From the NCBI GenBank assembly GCA_022767125.1, contig JALEPZ010000033.1, positions 1 to 34,439 on the forward strand: a DNA stretch of 34,439 bases, written 5' to 3'. This document shows, one piece after another, positions 8,185 through 16,963 of the stretch (position 1 is the stretch's first letter; each line of letters starts with the position of its first letter). A program made the position numbers and the translations under genes. The DNA comes from Phocaeicola plebeius (GTDB lineage Bacteria; Bacteroidota; Bacteroidia; Bacteroidales; Bacteroidaceae). The notes beneath the pieces are model-generated. The model was given only the letters and a program-made list of their open reading frames with translations. It ran no database searches and was not told where the DNA came from.

Positions 8185-8967
8185 ATGGGAATACTGACTG
8201 ACGAAGAAAAACTGTGGCGGCGCATCAATGCCCGCTTTCTGAAAGGCTCCATGGACTACGGCCTGCTGGAGGAAGGCGACAAGGTGCTGGTCGGCCTGTC
8301 GGGCGGCAAGGACTCACTCGCCCTGCTGGAGCTGCTGGGCCGCCGTTCCCGGGTGTTTCATCCCCGCTTTTCGGTGGTGGCCGCCCATGTGCGGATGACG
8401 AACATCGCCTACGAGTCCGACCTCGGCTACCTGCGCGAGATGGCGGCGGCGTGGGACGTGCCGCTGGTGACCTACGACACCTCGTTCGACGCCTCCACCG
8501 ACAGCCGCAAGTCGCCCTGCTTCCTGTGTTCATGGAACCGCCGGAAAGCGCTGTTCACCGTGGCCCAGGAGCAGGGGTGTAACAAGATTGCCCTCGGCCA
8601 CCACATGGACGACATCCTGCAGACCCTGCTGATGAACATGACGTTCCAGGGCTCGTTCAGCACGATGCCTCCCAAGCTGGTGATGAAGAAGTTCGACATG
8701 ACCCTGATCCGTCCGCTCTGCCTCGTAGCCGAAAAGGACCTGGAGGAGCTGGCCCGGATCCGCGGCTACCGCAAGCAAGTGAAGAACTGTCCCTACGAGA
8801 CCGACTCTCACCGCTCGGCCATGAAAGAGGTGTTCGGACAGCTGGAAGCAATGAACCCCGAAGCCCGCTACAGCCTGTGGAACTGCATGGCCAATGTGCA
8901 GGAAGATTTGCTGCCGGTCCTGCAGAAAGCCCCCGACAACAACCTAAAAACAGATAAAGAAAGATGA
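8185..8967 (+). CDS. TtcA-family tRNA thiolation ATP pyrophosphatase
   Basis: 260 residues from the ATG at 8185; the open frame extends upstream to 8131 but that part lies on the promoter. The PP-loop SGGKDS (39-44) binds ATP. Cys112 and Cys115 (PCFLC) plus Cys202 (KNCPYE) match the three cysteines that hold the [4Fe-4S] cluster in TtcA, and GHHMDD (139-143) is the conserved core motif. TtcA makes 2-thiocytidine at tRNA position 32. Family members differ in target, so the exact tRNA substrate is inferred. Its stop overlaps the start of the next gene (ATGA at 8964-8967). Confidence 0.85.
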   Translation: MGILTDEEKLWRRINARFLKGSMDYGLLEEGDKVLVGLSGGKDSLALLELLGRRSRVFHPRFSVVAAHVRMTNIAYESDLGYLREMAAAWDVPLVTYDTSFDASTDSRKSPCFLCSWNRRKALFTVAQEQGCNKIALGHHMDDILQTLLMNMTFQGSFSTMPPKLVMKKFDMTLIRPLCLVAEKDLEELARIRGYRKQVKNCPYETDSHRSAMKEVFGQLEAMNPEARYSLWNCMANVQEDLLPVLQKAPDNNLKTDKER

Positions 8968-9332
8968 AAGGAATTTATACCATACTGCTGTTGGTCGTAT
9001 CCAACATATTCATGACATTTGCCTGGTACGGGCATCTCAAGCTGCAGGAGATGAAAGTCATCTCCCACTGGCCGCTCTATGCGGTCATCCTGTTCTCCTG
9101 GTGCATCGCGCTGCTGGAATATTCCTGTCAGATTCCGGCCAACCGCATCGGGTTCTCCGGCAACGGAGGGCCGTTCTCGCTCATGCAGCTCAAGGTGGTG
9201 CAGGAAGTCATCACCCTGCTGGTCTTCACCGTGTTCACCACGGTCTTCTTCAAAGGCGAATCGCTGCAGTGGAACCATTTCGCGGCCTTCGCCTGCCTCG
9301 TCGCCGCCGTGTATTTCGTCTTCTTGAAATAA
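8964..9332 (+). CDS. DUF486 family small multidrug-transporter-like membrane protein
   Basis: 122 residues with four hydrophobic segments (about 4-20, 33-53, 68-90, 99-120). The segments CQIPANRIGF and FSLMQLKVVQEVITLLVFTV are typical of DUF486, a DMT-superfamily group of unknown substrate. Translation is probably coupled to the upstream ttcA-like gene through the ATGA overlap. Confidence 0.85.
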   Translation: MKGIYTILLLVVSNIFMTFAWYGHLKLQEMKVISHWPLYAVILFSWCIALLEYSCQIPANRIGFSGNGGPFSLMQLKVVQEVITLLVFTVFTTVFFKGESLQWNHFAAFACLVAAVYFVFLK

Positions 9333-9341
9333 GGAGGGCCC

Positions 9342-10160
9342 ATGGCAGCCGACCATCAACGGATGATGACCGAACGCCAGCGGGAGGAAGTGATGCAGCG
9401 CATCGCCGCCTTCTGCAGGGGGAGGAGCGAGGCCAACGGCCGTTACGTAGTCAGCCTGGCCACGCCCTACCGCCCGTATTATGCCTTGTGGCGGGTGTTC
9501 GCCGATTCGTCCTTCCCCTTGTATGTCCGCACCCTGGCCTATACTTTCGATGTGGCGGCGGAAAGGGCCATGCAGCTGCTCCACAACTGCAACGTGCGCC
9601 TGGAGGTGTGGGACAGTGCCTATTTCGAGTCCTACTATGGCATCGACGACGACATGGTCCCCTTCGGCAAATACCGGGGTAAGCACCTGGCGGAGGTGTA
9701 TTACATCGATGCGCCGTATGTGCTGTGGCTGGCTAACCGCTTCGTGCCCGAGAACAAGAAATACCGGCGCATCGTCGAGGTGGCCCGGATGTTTGCCGTT
9801 GTCCATTTCGAACTGACGGTGTCCAAGCCCCGCATCCCGTCGGTGAGCCGTCCCGTCGGTGCCATCGGCGAAAAACTGTCGGACTTGCGACTGACGGTCC
9901 TCAACGTGCGCAAGCAGGTCGATACCTACCGCCCCGACTTCTATGTCGACCAGAATGTGCTGGCTGCCGACCGCGACGGCAACCGCTTCCTCTTTCTCGT
10001 GAAGGCGGCCGCCCGCAGCCTGACCCCCAACCAGCTGAGTTGCCGCAGCCGGCGCGTGGAGCCGCAGCAGGAAATCTACCTCGTGTCGGCCAAGGTCTTG
10101 TCGCATTTCGAGAGCCGGGGGGTCGCCTACACCCGGCTGGGCTACATCAAGTGGGGCTGA
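9342..10160 (+). CDS. Protein with exodeoxyribonuclease-X-C-terminal-like (DUF3820-type) motif
   Basis: 272 residues. The centre (about 105-135) reads MVPFGKYRGKHLAEVYYIDA followed by YVLWLANRF, which is the [M/V]PFGKYKGK...YL.WL pattern of the DUF3820/ExoX C-terminal family. The flanking regions are not recognised; the N-terminal ~90 residues are helical and the C-terminal part is basic. No DnaQ-type exonuclease domain is present, so a nuclease role is not supported. It starts 9 bases after the DUF486 stop and ends the operon. An ATG at 9363 is a possible alternative start. Confidence 0.65.
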   Translation: MAADHQRMMTERQREEVMQRIAAFCRGRSEANGRYVVSLATPYRPYYALWRVFADSSFPLYVRTLAYTFDVAAERAMQLLHNCNVRLEVWDSAYFESYYGIDDDMVPFGKYRGKHLAEVYYIDAPYVLWLANRFVPENKKYRRIVEVARMFAVVHFELTVSKPRIPSVSRPVGAIGEKLSDLRLTVLNVRKQVDTYRPDFYVDQNVLAADRDGNRFLFLVKAAARSLTPNQLSCRSRRVEPQQEIYLVSAKVLSHFESRGVAYTRLGYIKWG

Positions 10161-10170
10161 TTTTTATTGA

Positions 10171-10217
10171 GCACAAAGGGACTCTTTGCATTTGGATAGA
10201 AAAAAATCCCTTTGTGC
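10171..10217 (+). terminator. Stem-loop at end of the ttcA-like operon
   Basis: GCACAAAGGGA (10171-10181) pairs perfectly with TCCCTTTGTGC (10207-10217) around a 25-base loop. A T-rich stretch follows ten bases later. It lies 10 bases after the stop codon at 10160. Confidence 0.5.
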
Positions 10218-10245
10218 CCACGGGGTCTTTTTGCTTGCCCCCCCC

Positions 10246-10401
10246 AGGCTGTCCGAGAATTGTTTTTCCGCTTTTCCTTTTTACCTGTCATTTCGAACGA
10301 AGTGAGAAATCTGTTAGCGCCAAGTGGATGTGTTCAGATGCTTCACTCCGTTCAGCATGACAGATTGATAGATGTTCGAAGGTTTTCGGACAGGCTCCCC
10401 C
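10246..10401. repeat. REP-like nested palindromic repeat, copy A
   Basis: The outer arms (AGGCTGTCCGAGAA near 10246 and TTTTCGGACAGGCT near 10383) are inverted. Inside, a second inverted pair runs from CTGTCATTTCGAACGAAGTG (from 10285) to a segment ending TTCAGCATGACAG (to 10363). Almost the same ~155-bp unit occurs in opposite orientation at 18876-19038. The copy fills the gap between two convergent transcription units. Confidence 0.85.
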
Positions 10402-10403
10402 TA

Positions 10404-11447
10404 TTACAGCAAACCTCTGGTCATTTCCTGAACATAGTGCTTCTCCCAGTCCGCCGGACGCAGCATCTCCCCGTCGTAGGCCAGCAGGTCTATGTCCAGC
10501 GGCACGCTGCCGGTTGACTTGTCGGCCGGGGTGCGGCCGTTGTCCCGCTCTATGGCCTTGAAGAGCAAGGTCAGTTCGTCCGGTGTCAGTTGCGTTTCTA
10601 TCCGCAGGGCCTGGTTGCAGTAGTCGGCGGCTCCGGCCGGACCGCCTTCGGCCGGGGTGCGGAGCAGTGGGCCCTGGGCGACAATGCGGCAGCGGCGGCC
10701 GATAGCGGCGACGGCAGCGGACAAGTGACTGGCTGCGTTGCGGTTAGAGCCCAGGCCGACCAGGCAGGTATGGACGGCAGCGGGGGCGGAGGTAGCGAGC
10801 AACTGGAGGTCGCCGGGCACTTCCAGCAGCCCTGTGCCGGGGAAGTGCTGCTGCAGGTAGGTGCGGATGTAGCAGAAGGTATCCTTCTGGATGGTCTTGT
10901 CGCCGACCAGGGGATAGCGGTTGTAGAGCACCGTGTGTAGGGGGATGGAACGGCGGTCGATGGCTTCGAGGCTGAGCAGGGTGTGATTGATGCTGCCCAG
11001 CCGGCCGGAGGTGACGAACAGGAGCGGGTAACGGCGGTCGGTGATGTAGTCGATGGTGAGGTAGTCTTCCGTCAGGGGCACCATCAGTCCTCCGGCTCCC
11101 TCAACCAGCACAATGTCGTAGCGCCGCGCCAGTTCTTCGGTAGCCTGTCCGATTTTCCCGAAGTCGATGCAGCGATGGTCGATGCGGGCCGCCAGATGGG
11201 GCGAACACGGGTAGCTGAAGATTTCGGGCATGGTGAGCCCTTCTCGGTCTTCGGGCAGATAGCCGGTGCCCATGATGCGGCGGTGAAGGTCGATGTCCTC
11301 ACTGTGGCCGGCATTGCCGGTCTGGATGAATTTCTGCGTAATCACGCGGTGTCCGTCAGCGGCCAGCCGGCGGGCCAGCCAGGCGGTACAATAGCTTTTT
11401 CCGGCATCGGTGTCGATGCCGCTGATGAAGTAGGTTCCTTTGTTCAT
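10404..11447 (-). CDS. bioD: Dethiobiotin synthetase fused to an HPPK-like domain
   Basis: 347 residues from the ATG at 11447. Residues 1 to ~218 are BioD: P-loop GIDTDAGKS at 10-18, substrate Lys region TQKFIQTG and VEGAGGLMVPL at 115-125. BioD closes the ureido ring of dethiobiotin with CO2 and ATP. Residues ~228-347 resemble folate enzyme HPPK (FolK): VGLGSN at 230-235, ET near 283-284, IERDNGRT near 299-306 and the Mg-binding pair in LDIDLL (Asp318, Asp320). The HPPK region is short (~120 instead of ~160 residues) and lacks the WGPRT segment before the Asp pair, so its activity is uncertain. The frame is continuous with no stop between domains. The start overlaps the bioG-bioC stop (ATGA). 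Confidence 0.85.
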   Translation of the reverse strand: MNKGTYFISGIDTDAGKSYCTAWLARRLAADGHRVITQKFIQTGNAGHSEDIDLHRRIMGTGYLPEDREGLTMPEIFSYPCSPHLAARIDHRCIDFGKIGQATEELARRYDIVLVEGAGGLMVPLTEDYLTIDYITDRRYPLLFVTSGRLGSINHTLLSLEAIDRRSIPLHTVLYNRYPLVGDKTIQKDTFCYIRTYLQQHFPGTGLLEVPGDLQLLATSAPAAVHTCLVGLGSNRNAASHLSAAVAAIGRRCRIVAQGPLLRTPAEGGPAGAADYCNQALRIETQLTPDELTLLFKAIERDNGRTPADKSTGSVPLDIDLLAYDGEMLRPADWEKHYVQEMTRGLL

Positions 11448-12856
11448 GGTGTTTCTGATGTTTTTTGGGCGACAATGTAAATGGGGTGGTAGGTGAGGCT
11501 GACGTGTCCGTCGGGCGTAGCGCAGCGATGAAGATAGCCGTCGCAGAAGGCCTGCAGTCGTCGGCGTGTCCATAACTGTTTTCCGGTGCCGGTCATTCCT
11601 GTTTCTTTCAAGTGTCGCAGCACAGTGAGGGGAGTGTCAAAGCAGAGGGTGACCCTCTCTTCCTCGGCGTGCAGCAGCCGGAACGGCGGCGACAGCCTGT
11701 CTTTCAGCTCCTGGAGCGAGAGGTAGGTGAGCCCATTGCCGGTCAGCTGCCTGATCTGTAGCATGTTGTCGGGACCGAAGGTGCTGAAGGCCAGCAACCC
11801 TCCGTTGGCCAGCGAAGTGTGGCAGTGGCGGAAGAAGCGTTGAGGATGGACCAGCCACTGGAGGGCGGAGCAGGAGGTGATCAGATGGGTTTGGGGCGGG
11901 AGCGGCAGGCACTCGGCATCGCCCGCCTGAAAACGGGCCGGCAGGTCGCCTACACAGGCTTCCATCTCCGGACAAAGGTCGTTGAGCAGCAGTTGGCCAG
12001 GATGCAGCTCCTGGCACAAGAGCCGCGAATAGATGCCTGTGCCGCATCCCACCTCCACCATCTGCCGGCCTTCTTCGCCGGAGCTGTAAGCCTGTACGAG
12101 CCGCAGCATCTTGGCCGCCACCGCCCGCTGCACCTGGGCTGCCCGGTCGTAGGTATTGCGGGCCCGGGCAAACCGTTTGGCTATCAGTCGTTGGTCCATA
12201 GGGCTTCCAGGTAGTGTGAAAAAGATCCGTTCCGTATAGTGGGCGTCGTCGGTGAGGACGATGCGGGCGCCTGCCTCTTCCCAGGCACGGCGCTGGTTGG
12301 CGGCAGGGATGATGCGGTCGTTCGCTCCGATTACCGCCTCTTGGAAGAAAGTGGGGACAGGAGCCGGCTGGCGGCTTTCCTCGCGCTGAAGGGTGGCGGC
12401 CAGTTCTTCGCGCAGCTCCTCCAGCGGCCGGCGGGGGCTGACGGCCAGGAAACGGCGGAAGGCGGCCGTGTCGGTACACATCCGGCGAAGGAACTTGTGG
12501 AGGGATGCGCCGCAGAGCCCTTCGAGCGTGCCCCGGAAGACGGCGGCAGGTATTCCACGCAGGTCGTCCATCTGATAGGGGGTGCCGTTGAGGGCGATGG
12601 TACGCCCCACGGGGAGCCGTAGGGCGGGCAATACGCGGGCAGCCGCCCATACTCCCATGGACCATCCTACCACATGGATCTCGCGGTAGCCGGACAGGGG
12701 GGTGGGGTCGAAGTCCAGGGAACGATAATCGTAGCAAATCATGTAGTCGCTTCCTGCCGGACGATAGGTGCGGAAGGGAGTCTCGTCTGCCCCCCAGCCG
12801 GCAAAGAAAAGCAGCAGGCGGGGGTGATGTTCGTGGATGAGATAAAGTTGTTTCAT
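11444..12856 (-). CDS. bioC: BioG-BioC fusion (pimeloyl-ACP methyl ester esterase / malonyl-ACP O-methyltransferase)
   Basis: 470 residues from the ATG at 12856, whose ATGA overlaps the end of the bioF remnant. Residues 1 to ~215 are BioG (DUF452): [15 protein letters not shown] near the start, nucleophile Ser66 in GWSMG, Asp180 in GANDRIIP and His206 in DDAHY form an alpha/beta-hydrolase triad. Residues ~220-470 are BioC: SAM-binding VEVGCGTG at 267-274, then LLNDLCPEM and GDAECLPL. BioC methylates malonyl-ACP to let the fatty acid machinery build pimeloyl-ACP, and BioG removes the methyl ester at the end, so the fusion joins the first and last steps. Such fusions are, to my knowledge, known in Bacteroidetes. 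Both halves look intact. Confidence 0.92.
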   Translation of the reverse strand: MKQLYLIHEHHPRLLLFFAGWGADETPFRTYRPAGSDYMICYDYRSLDFDPTPLSGYREIHVVGWSMGVWAAARVLPALRLPVGRTIALNGTPYQMDDLRGIPAAVFRGTLEGLCGASLHKFLRRMCTDTAAFRRFLAVSPRRPLEELREELAATLQREESRQPAPVPTFFQEAVIGANDRIIPAANQRRAWEEAGARIVLTDDAHYTERIFFTLPGSPMDQRLIAKRFARARNTYDRAAQVQRAVAAKMLRLVQAYSSGEEGRQMVEVGCGTGIYSRLLCQELHPGQLLLNDLCPEMEACVGDLPARFQAGDAECLPLPPQTHLITSCSALQWLVHPQRFFRHCHTSLANGGLLAFSTFGPDNMLQIRQLTGNGLTYLSLQELKDRLSPPFRLLHAEEERVTLCFDTPLTVLRHLKETGMTGTGKQLWTRRRLQAFCDGYLHRCATPDGHVSLTYHPIYIVAQKTSETP

Positions 12857-13206
12857 TTTTCGGAATGGTTGAGGGGGAAAGGGGGTTGTTCGGAGTCTCG
12901 GATGAGCCGGGCCAGCTGCTCCACTTCTTCCCGGCTGACAGCGGCGGTCAGCGAGAAGCGGATGCGCGAAGTGCCTTCGGGCACCGTGGGCGGCCGGACG
13001 GGCAAGGCATAGCAGCATGATGCTGCTCCAGCAGCCGTTCCAGTTGGGCCAGGTCGTTGTGGCGGTAGCGGATGCAGCGGGCCGTCGAGAGGCGCAGCCC
13101 GTCGATCAGGCTGTCATGGACCAGCTTGTCGGCCAGTAGGAGGGTCTGCGCGTCGCTGATGGCCGGCTCCGGCCAATACTTGTTCTTTCAGTTCATGAAG
13201 GGTCAT
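12853..13206 (-). pseudogene. bioF: Scrambled biotin-gene remnant: bioB-like start joined to two bioF pieces
   Basis: Reading the minus strand from the ATG at 13206 gives MTLHELKEQVLAG, which looks like a BioB N-terminus, then soon a stop. In another frame, about 13160-13018, comes an internal BioF piece ([20 protein letters not shown], then [16 protein letters not shown]). After a further frame change, about 13010-12853, comes the BioF C-terminus ([20 protein letters not shown] ... EQLARLI), ending at a TGA that overlaps the bioG-bioC start. Around 180 central residues, including the PLP-lysine region, are missing. The second junction lies at a small palindrome (AGCAGCATGATGCTGCT, about 13012-13028). 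It cannot encode a working 8-amino-7-oxononanoate synthase. Two internal deletions in an ancestral bio operon explain the pattern. Confidence 0.85.
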
Positions 13207-13222
13207 ATCTTTCTTCTTTTTT

Positions 13223-13723
13223 TTATATATTTCGAAATAGGCATCGGTGGGTCACATCACGGCGACGGGAGAGGGAGGAGACAAAAAAGGCACGGACCAT
13301 ACACCCCTTCTCGACGCATCCTGGCTGGGAATACTGTCTGTCAGAGGGTGTATAGTCCGTGCCTCTCCCGGAAATCCGCTGTGGGTGGGGCCGGTTTCCG
13401 GAAGCGGCGGGTTGCCACGCATCGCGCCGGGCGGCCGATGCGCAGTGAGCCGATGTCCCTATGGTTGTTCTTCCTGTCTGTAGGCCGGTGGCTCCGGGTG
13501 GAAGCAGGGGGGCGTCGGGCAGGCTGTCGGGCCTTTCCGTCTTTCCCTTGCACCGGCTGACGGCCGCCGTTCCTTGCTTCCGCTTGTTCAGCGAGCAGTC
13601 TGCCGCCTCTGTGCGTTGGTGTCCGATGGTGACGCATCGGCCCAGGCTGGCAAAGGCTGCATAGCGCTTGCGGCTCCAGCGACGGAAGCGGAAAGCGGAT
13701 CGGACCAGAAGTGGAATTCTCAT
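13223..13723 (-). pseudogene. Leader ORF or truncated gene with RRWSRKxYAxFASLG motif
   Basis: The ATG at 13723 lies about 26 bases behind a plausible minus-strand start site. The first ~45 residues contain RRWSRKRYAAFASLG followed by RCVTIG, a pattern I associate with N-termini of certain Bacteroidetes outer-membrane TonB-dependent receptors. No receptor plug or barrel follows; after about residue 50 the sequence is Arg/Pro/Ala-rich and reads straight through the terminator-like hairpin, which suggests chance frame extension. It could be the stump of a receptor gene lost by deletion, or a genuine short leader peptide of the bio operon. The assignment is tentative. Confidence 0.35.
13288..13364 (-). 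terminator. Terminator-like hairpin upstream of the bio remnant
   Basis: Two 19-base arms (13288-13306 and 13346-13364, e.g. GGGTGTATAGTCCGTGC) pair with a single mismatch around a 39-base loop. On the minus strand the hairpin is followed by six T, the form of an intrinsic terminator. It lies between the promoter at 13756-13786 and the bioB-like start at 13206, so it may be an attenuator of the bio operon or the end of a lost upstream gene. Confidence 0.6.
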
Positions 13724-13755
13724 TTTTTTTCAGTCTGTTGGTGGTTTTGACGTTG

Positions 13756-13786
13756 CAAATGTAGGGAAAATCTCCGATACTCCCAA
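13756..13786 (-). promoter_or_regulatory. Promoter of the bio remnant/leader ORF
   Basis: On the minus strand, a TACATTTG -7 box (13756-13763) lies 19 bases downstream of a TTGG -33-like box (13783-13786). It points toward the leader ORF and the biotin genes. Between here and the divergent ATP-grasp promoter (13961-13994) I see no gene. Confidence 0.5.
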
Positions 13787-13960
13787 TGCCTGGCGGACTT
13801 TTTTGAGGGGCCAGAAGGGAACGGCAGTGGGGAACAGATGGGTCGGATGTGACGATATGAAATCAATGTCCTGTTTTCTGCTTATTGATTGACGTGTATT
13901 GCATCGGATAACCGACAGATTGTAACGTCTGGCGGAGGAAGAAACAAAAAGCGGAATGAT

Positions 13961-13994
13961 ATTGAACAAATCTCCTATCAAATTGATACCTTTG
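13961..13994 (+). promoter_or_regulatory. Promoter of the ATP-grasp/alpha-E/transglutaminase operon
   Basis: A TACCTTTG -7 box (13987-13994) lies about 22 bases after ATTG (13961-13964). Transcription would start near 14001, leaving a leader of about 68 bases before the ATG at 14069. This argues against the longer open frame from 13889. Confidence 0.6.
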
Positions 13995-14068
13995 CACAAA
14001 AGTTGAGAGCAATAAGAAACTCAGCAAGTAGTATAGGTACACAAATAGTTAAAGTAAGGAGATTAAGT

Positions 14069-15385
<1,317 letters not shown>

Positions 15386-15435
15386 CCGGGGGTGAGACAC
15401 AACAACAGTAATAGAACCATTAAACAAGAAATAAA

Positions 15436-16140
15436 ATGACTGCAACGATATGTAACGCCATTTCGGCGACCAAAGCCAACCGCCTTTACTGGTTGGGAAG
15501 ATATGCGGAACGAGTGTACCTGAGCCTCCACTTGCTGCGTAAGTCCTACGACAACATGATTGACGGCGGCGACCTGCAATACCTTGATTATTATAAACGA
15601 CTGGATGCTTCGTCGGTCTACCCCGACAAGATGAGTTTCATGCAGGGCTTCATGTACGACGAGAAGAACCCCAACTCGCTGCTGGCGGGGATGGAGCGGG
15701 CCAACGACAATGCGATTGTCCTGCGTGAGGAAATCATGAGCGAAACGCTCTCTTACATCCAGCTGTCGCTGGTGAGGCTGAAGGAAGCTGCGGCTGCCGG
15801 CACCACCAACATCACCGACCTGCAGTGTGTCACCGACTACCTGCTCGCTTTCTGGGGGTCGGTCGACGAACGTATCTTCGACGATGATATCCGTCATCTG
15901 ATGCGCATCGGACGGCTGGTGGAGAACATCGACCTTCACGTGCGCTTCGACTATCCCTTCTTCCGCATCGAAGAGACCTATGCCGGCCTGAAGCGCTGTG
16001 CCGAAGACATGGACGGCATTTTCGACACGATGATCCTCGCGCACGTGGACGAACTGCTGACGGAGGAAACCTATGCCCCCGACGATATGGAATACAAGTG
16101 TATGCTGTTGAAATACATCAATCACCTCGTCTTGCTCTGA
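15436..16140 (+). CDS. Alpha-E domain protein (COG2307/DUF403)
   Basis: 234 residues, all-helical and Glu/Asp-rich. The start TKANRLYWLGRYAERVYLSL with LYWLGRYAER is the signature of alpha-E proteins, which contain a conserved Glu in the first helix. Further family-like pieces are MERANDNAIVLREEIMSE and RIGRLVENIDLHVRFD. It is shorter than the ~310-residue proteobacterial version. Alpha-E proteins are always coupled to permuted ATP-grasp enzymes and are predicted to act with them in peptide ligation. It sits between the ATP-grasp and transglutaminase genes. Confidence 0.88.
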   Translation: MTATICNAISATKANRLYWLGRYAERVYLSLHLLRKSYDNMIDGGDLQYLDYYKRLDASSVYPDKMSFMQGFMYDEKNPNSLLAGMERANDNAIVLREEIMSETLSYIQLSLVRLKEAAAAGTTNITDLQCVTDYLLAFWGSVDERIFDDDIRHLMRIGRLVENIDLHVRFDYPFFRIEETYAGLKRCAEDMDGIFDTMILAHVDELLTEETYAPDDMEYKCMLLKYINHLVLL

Positions 16141-16183
16141 ATCGGCGGGACACCCCCACTGAACGAACAATCTAATAAGAGGT

Positions 16184-16963
16184 ATGAGGAAATATATTTT
16201 TAATTACCAGACAATTATTCATTTTGAGCAGAGGGTGAGGCAGCATGCGTTTCTCTTGCGTTGCATGCCTTGTGTCAATGCGTGCCAACAGGTGGGCCGT
16301 CGCGACTTGTTCCTGTATCCTTCTATTCATCCCATCTATGGGGCCGATTCATGGAAGAATCCTATCCAGTATGGCTACATCGGACCCGAGCACGACTCGT
16401 TTGTCTTTGTCAGCAGCGGCGAGGCGCGGCTGCAACCCTACTGCATTCCCCTCGAACGGCCGTTCTATCGGTATCTGTTCGGCGTGGAGTCGGCCCTCAC
16501 GGTCCTGTCGGACCCGATGAAAGATTTCCTGGCCGAGAAGCGAGGGAAACTGGAGGGGTTTGCCCTGGCGCAGGCGCTGGCCACCGAGGTCTATGCCACG
16601 ATGAGCTACACGCCCGGCAGCACCTCGCTGACCACTACCGCCTCGCTGGCCTTCGGGCAGCGCCAGGGGGTGTGTCAGGACTATGCCCACCTGCTCATTG
16701 CCCTTTGCCGGGCGGCGGGCATTCCGGCCCGCTATGCCAACGGCTTCATGACGGGGCTGGGCACCACCCATGCCTGGGTGGAGGTGCTCGACGGCGAGGT
16801 ATGGCGGGGACTGGACCCTACCAACAATGTGACAGAAATGGAATTTGGTTATATTAAGATTGCGCACGGGCGCGATGCCGCCGACTGTCCCGTCAACCGG
16901 GGCATCTTCATCGGCACAGCCCGCCAACAGACGGAAGTGCGCACAATCGTAGAAGAAATATGA
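16184..16963 (+). CDS. Transglutaminase-like cysteine protease/transferase (COG1305)
   Basis: 259 residues, an N-terminal beta-rich region (1 to ~115) and a transglutaminase core. The catalytic triad is visible: Cys164 in GVCQDYAH, His196 in THAWVEVL and Asp211 in GLDPTNN. There is no signal peptide, so a cytoplasmic location is expected. In this gene neighbourhood such proteins are predicted to cleave or transfer the peptide made by the ATP-grasp enzyme. The stop overlaps the start of the first deacylase-like gene (ATGA at 16960-16963). Confidence 0.9.
   Translation: MRKYIFNYQTIIHFEQRVRQHAFLLRCMPCVNACQQVGRRDLFLYPSIHPIYGADSWKNPIQYGYIGPEHDSFVFVSSGEARLQPYCIPLERPFYRYLFGVESALTVLSDPMKDFLAEKRGKLEGFALAQALATEVYATMSYTPGSTSLTTTASLAFGQRQGVCQDYAHLLIALCRAAGIPARYANGFMTGLGTTHAWVEVLDGEVWRGLDPTNNVTEMEFGYIKIAHGRDAADCPVNRGIFIGTARQQTEVRTIVEEI

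Noticed and set aside
8868..10106. 412-residue minus-strand ORF opposite the DUF486 and ExoX-like genes
   Set aside because: His/Gly/Glu-rich shadow frame of two supported genes; no domain pattern.
13288..13364. Miniature transposon (MITE) with 19-bp terminal repeats
   Set aside because: No target duplication flanks it and the six T on the minus strand fit a terminator better; not fully excluded.
13889..14068. N-terminal extension of the ATP-grasp ORF
   Set aside because: The extension lies over and upstream of the -33/-7 boxes at 13961-13994, has no family similarity and differs in composition from the rest; ATG at 14069 fits better.
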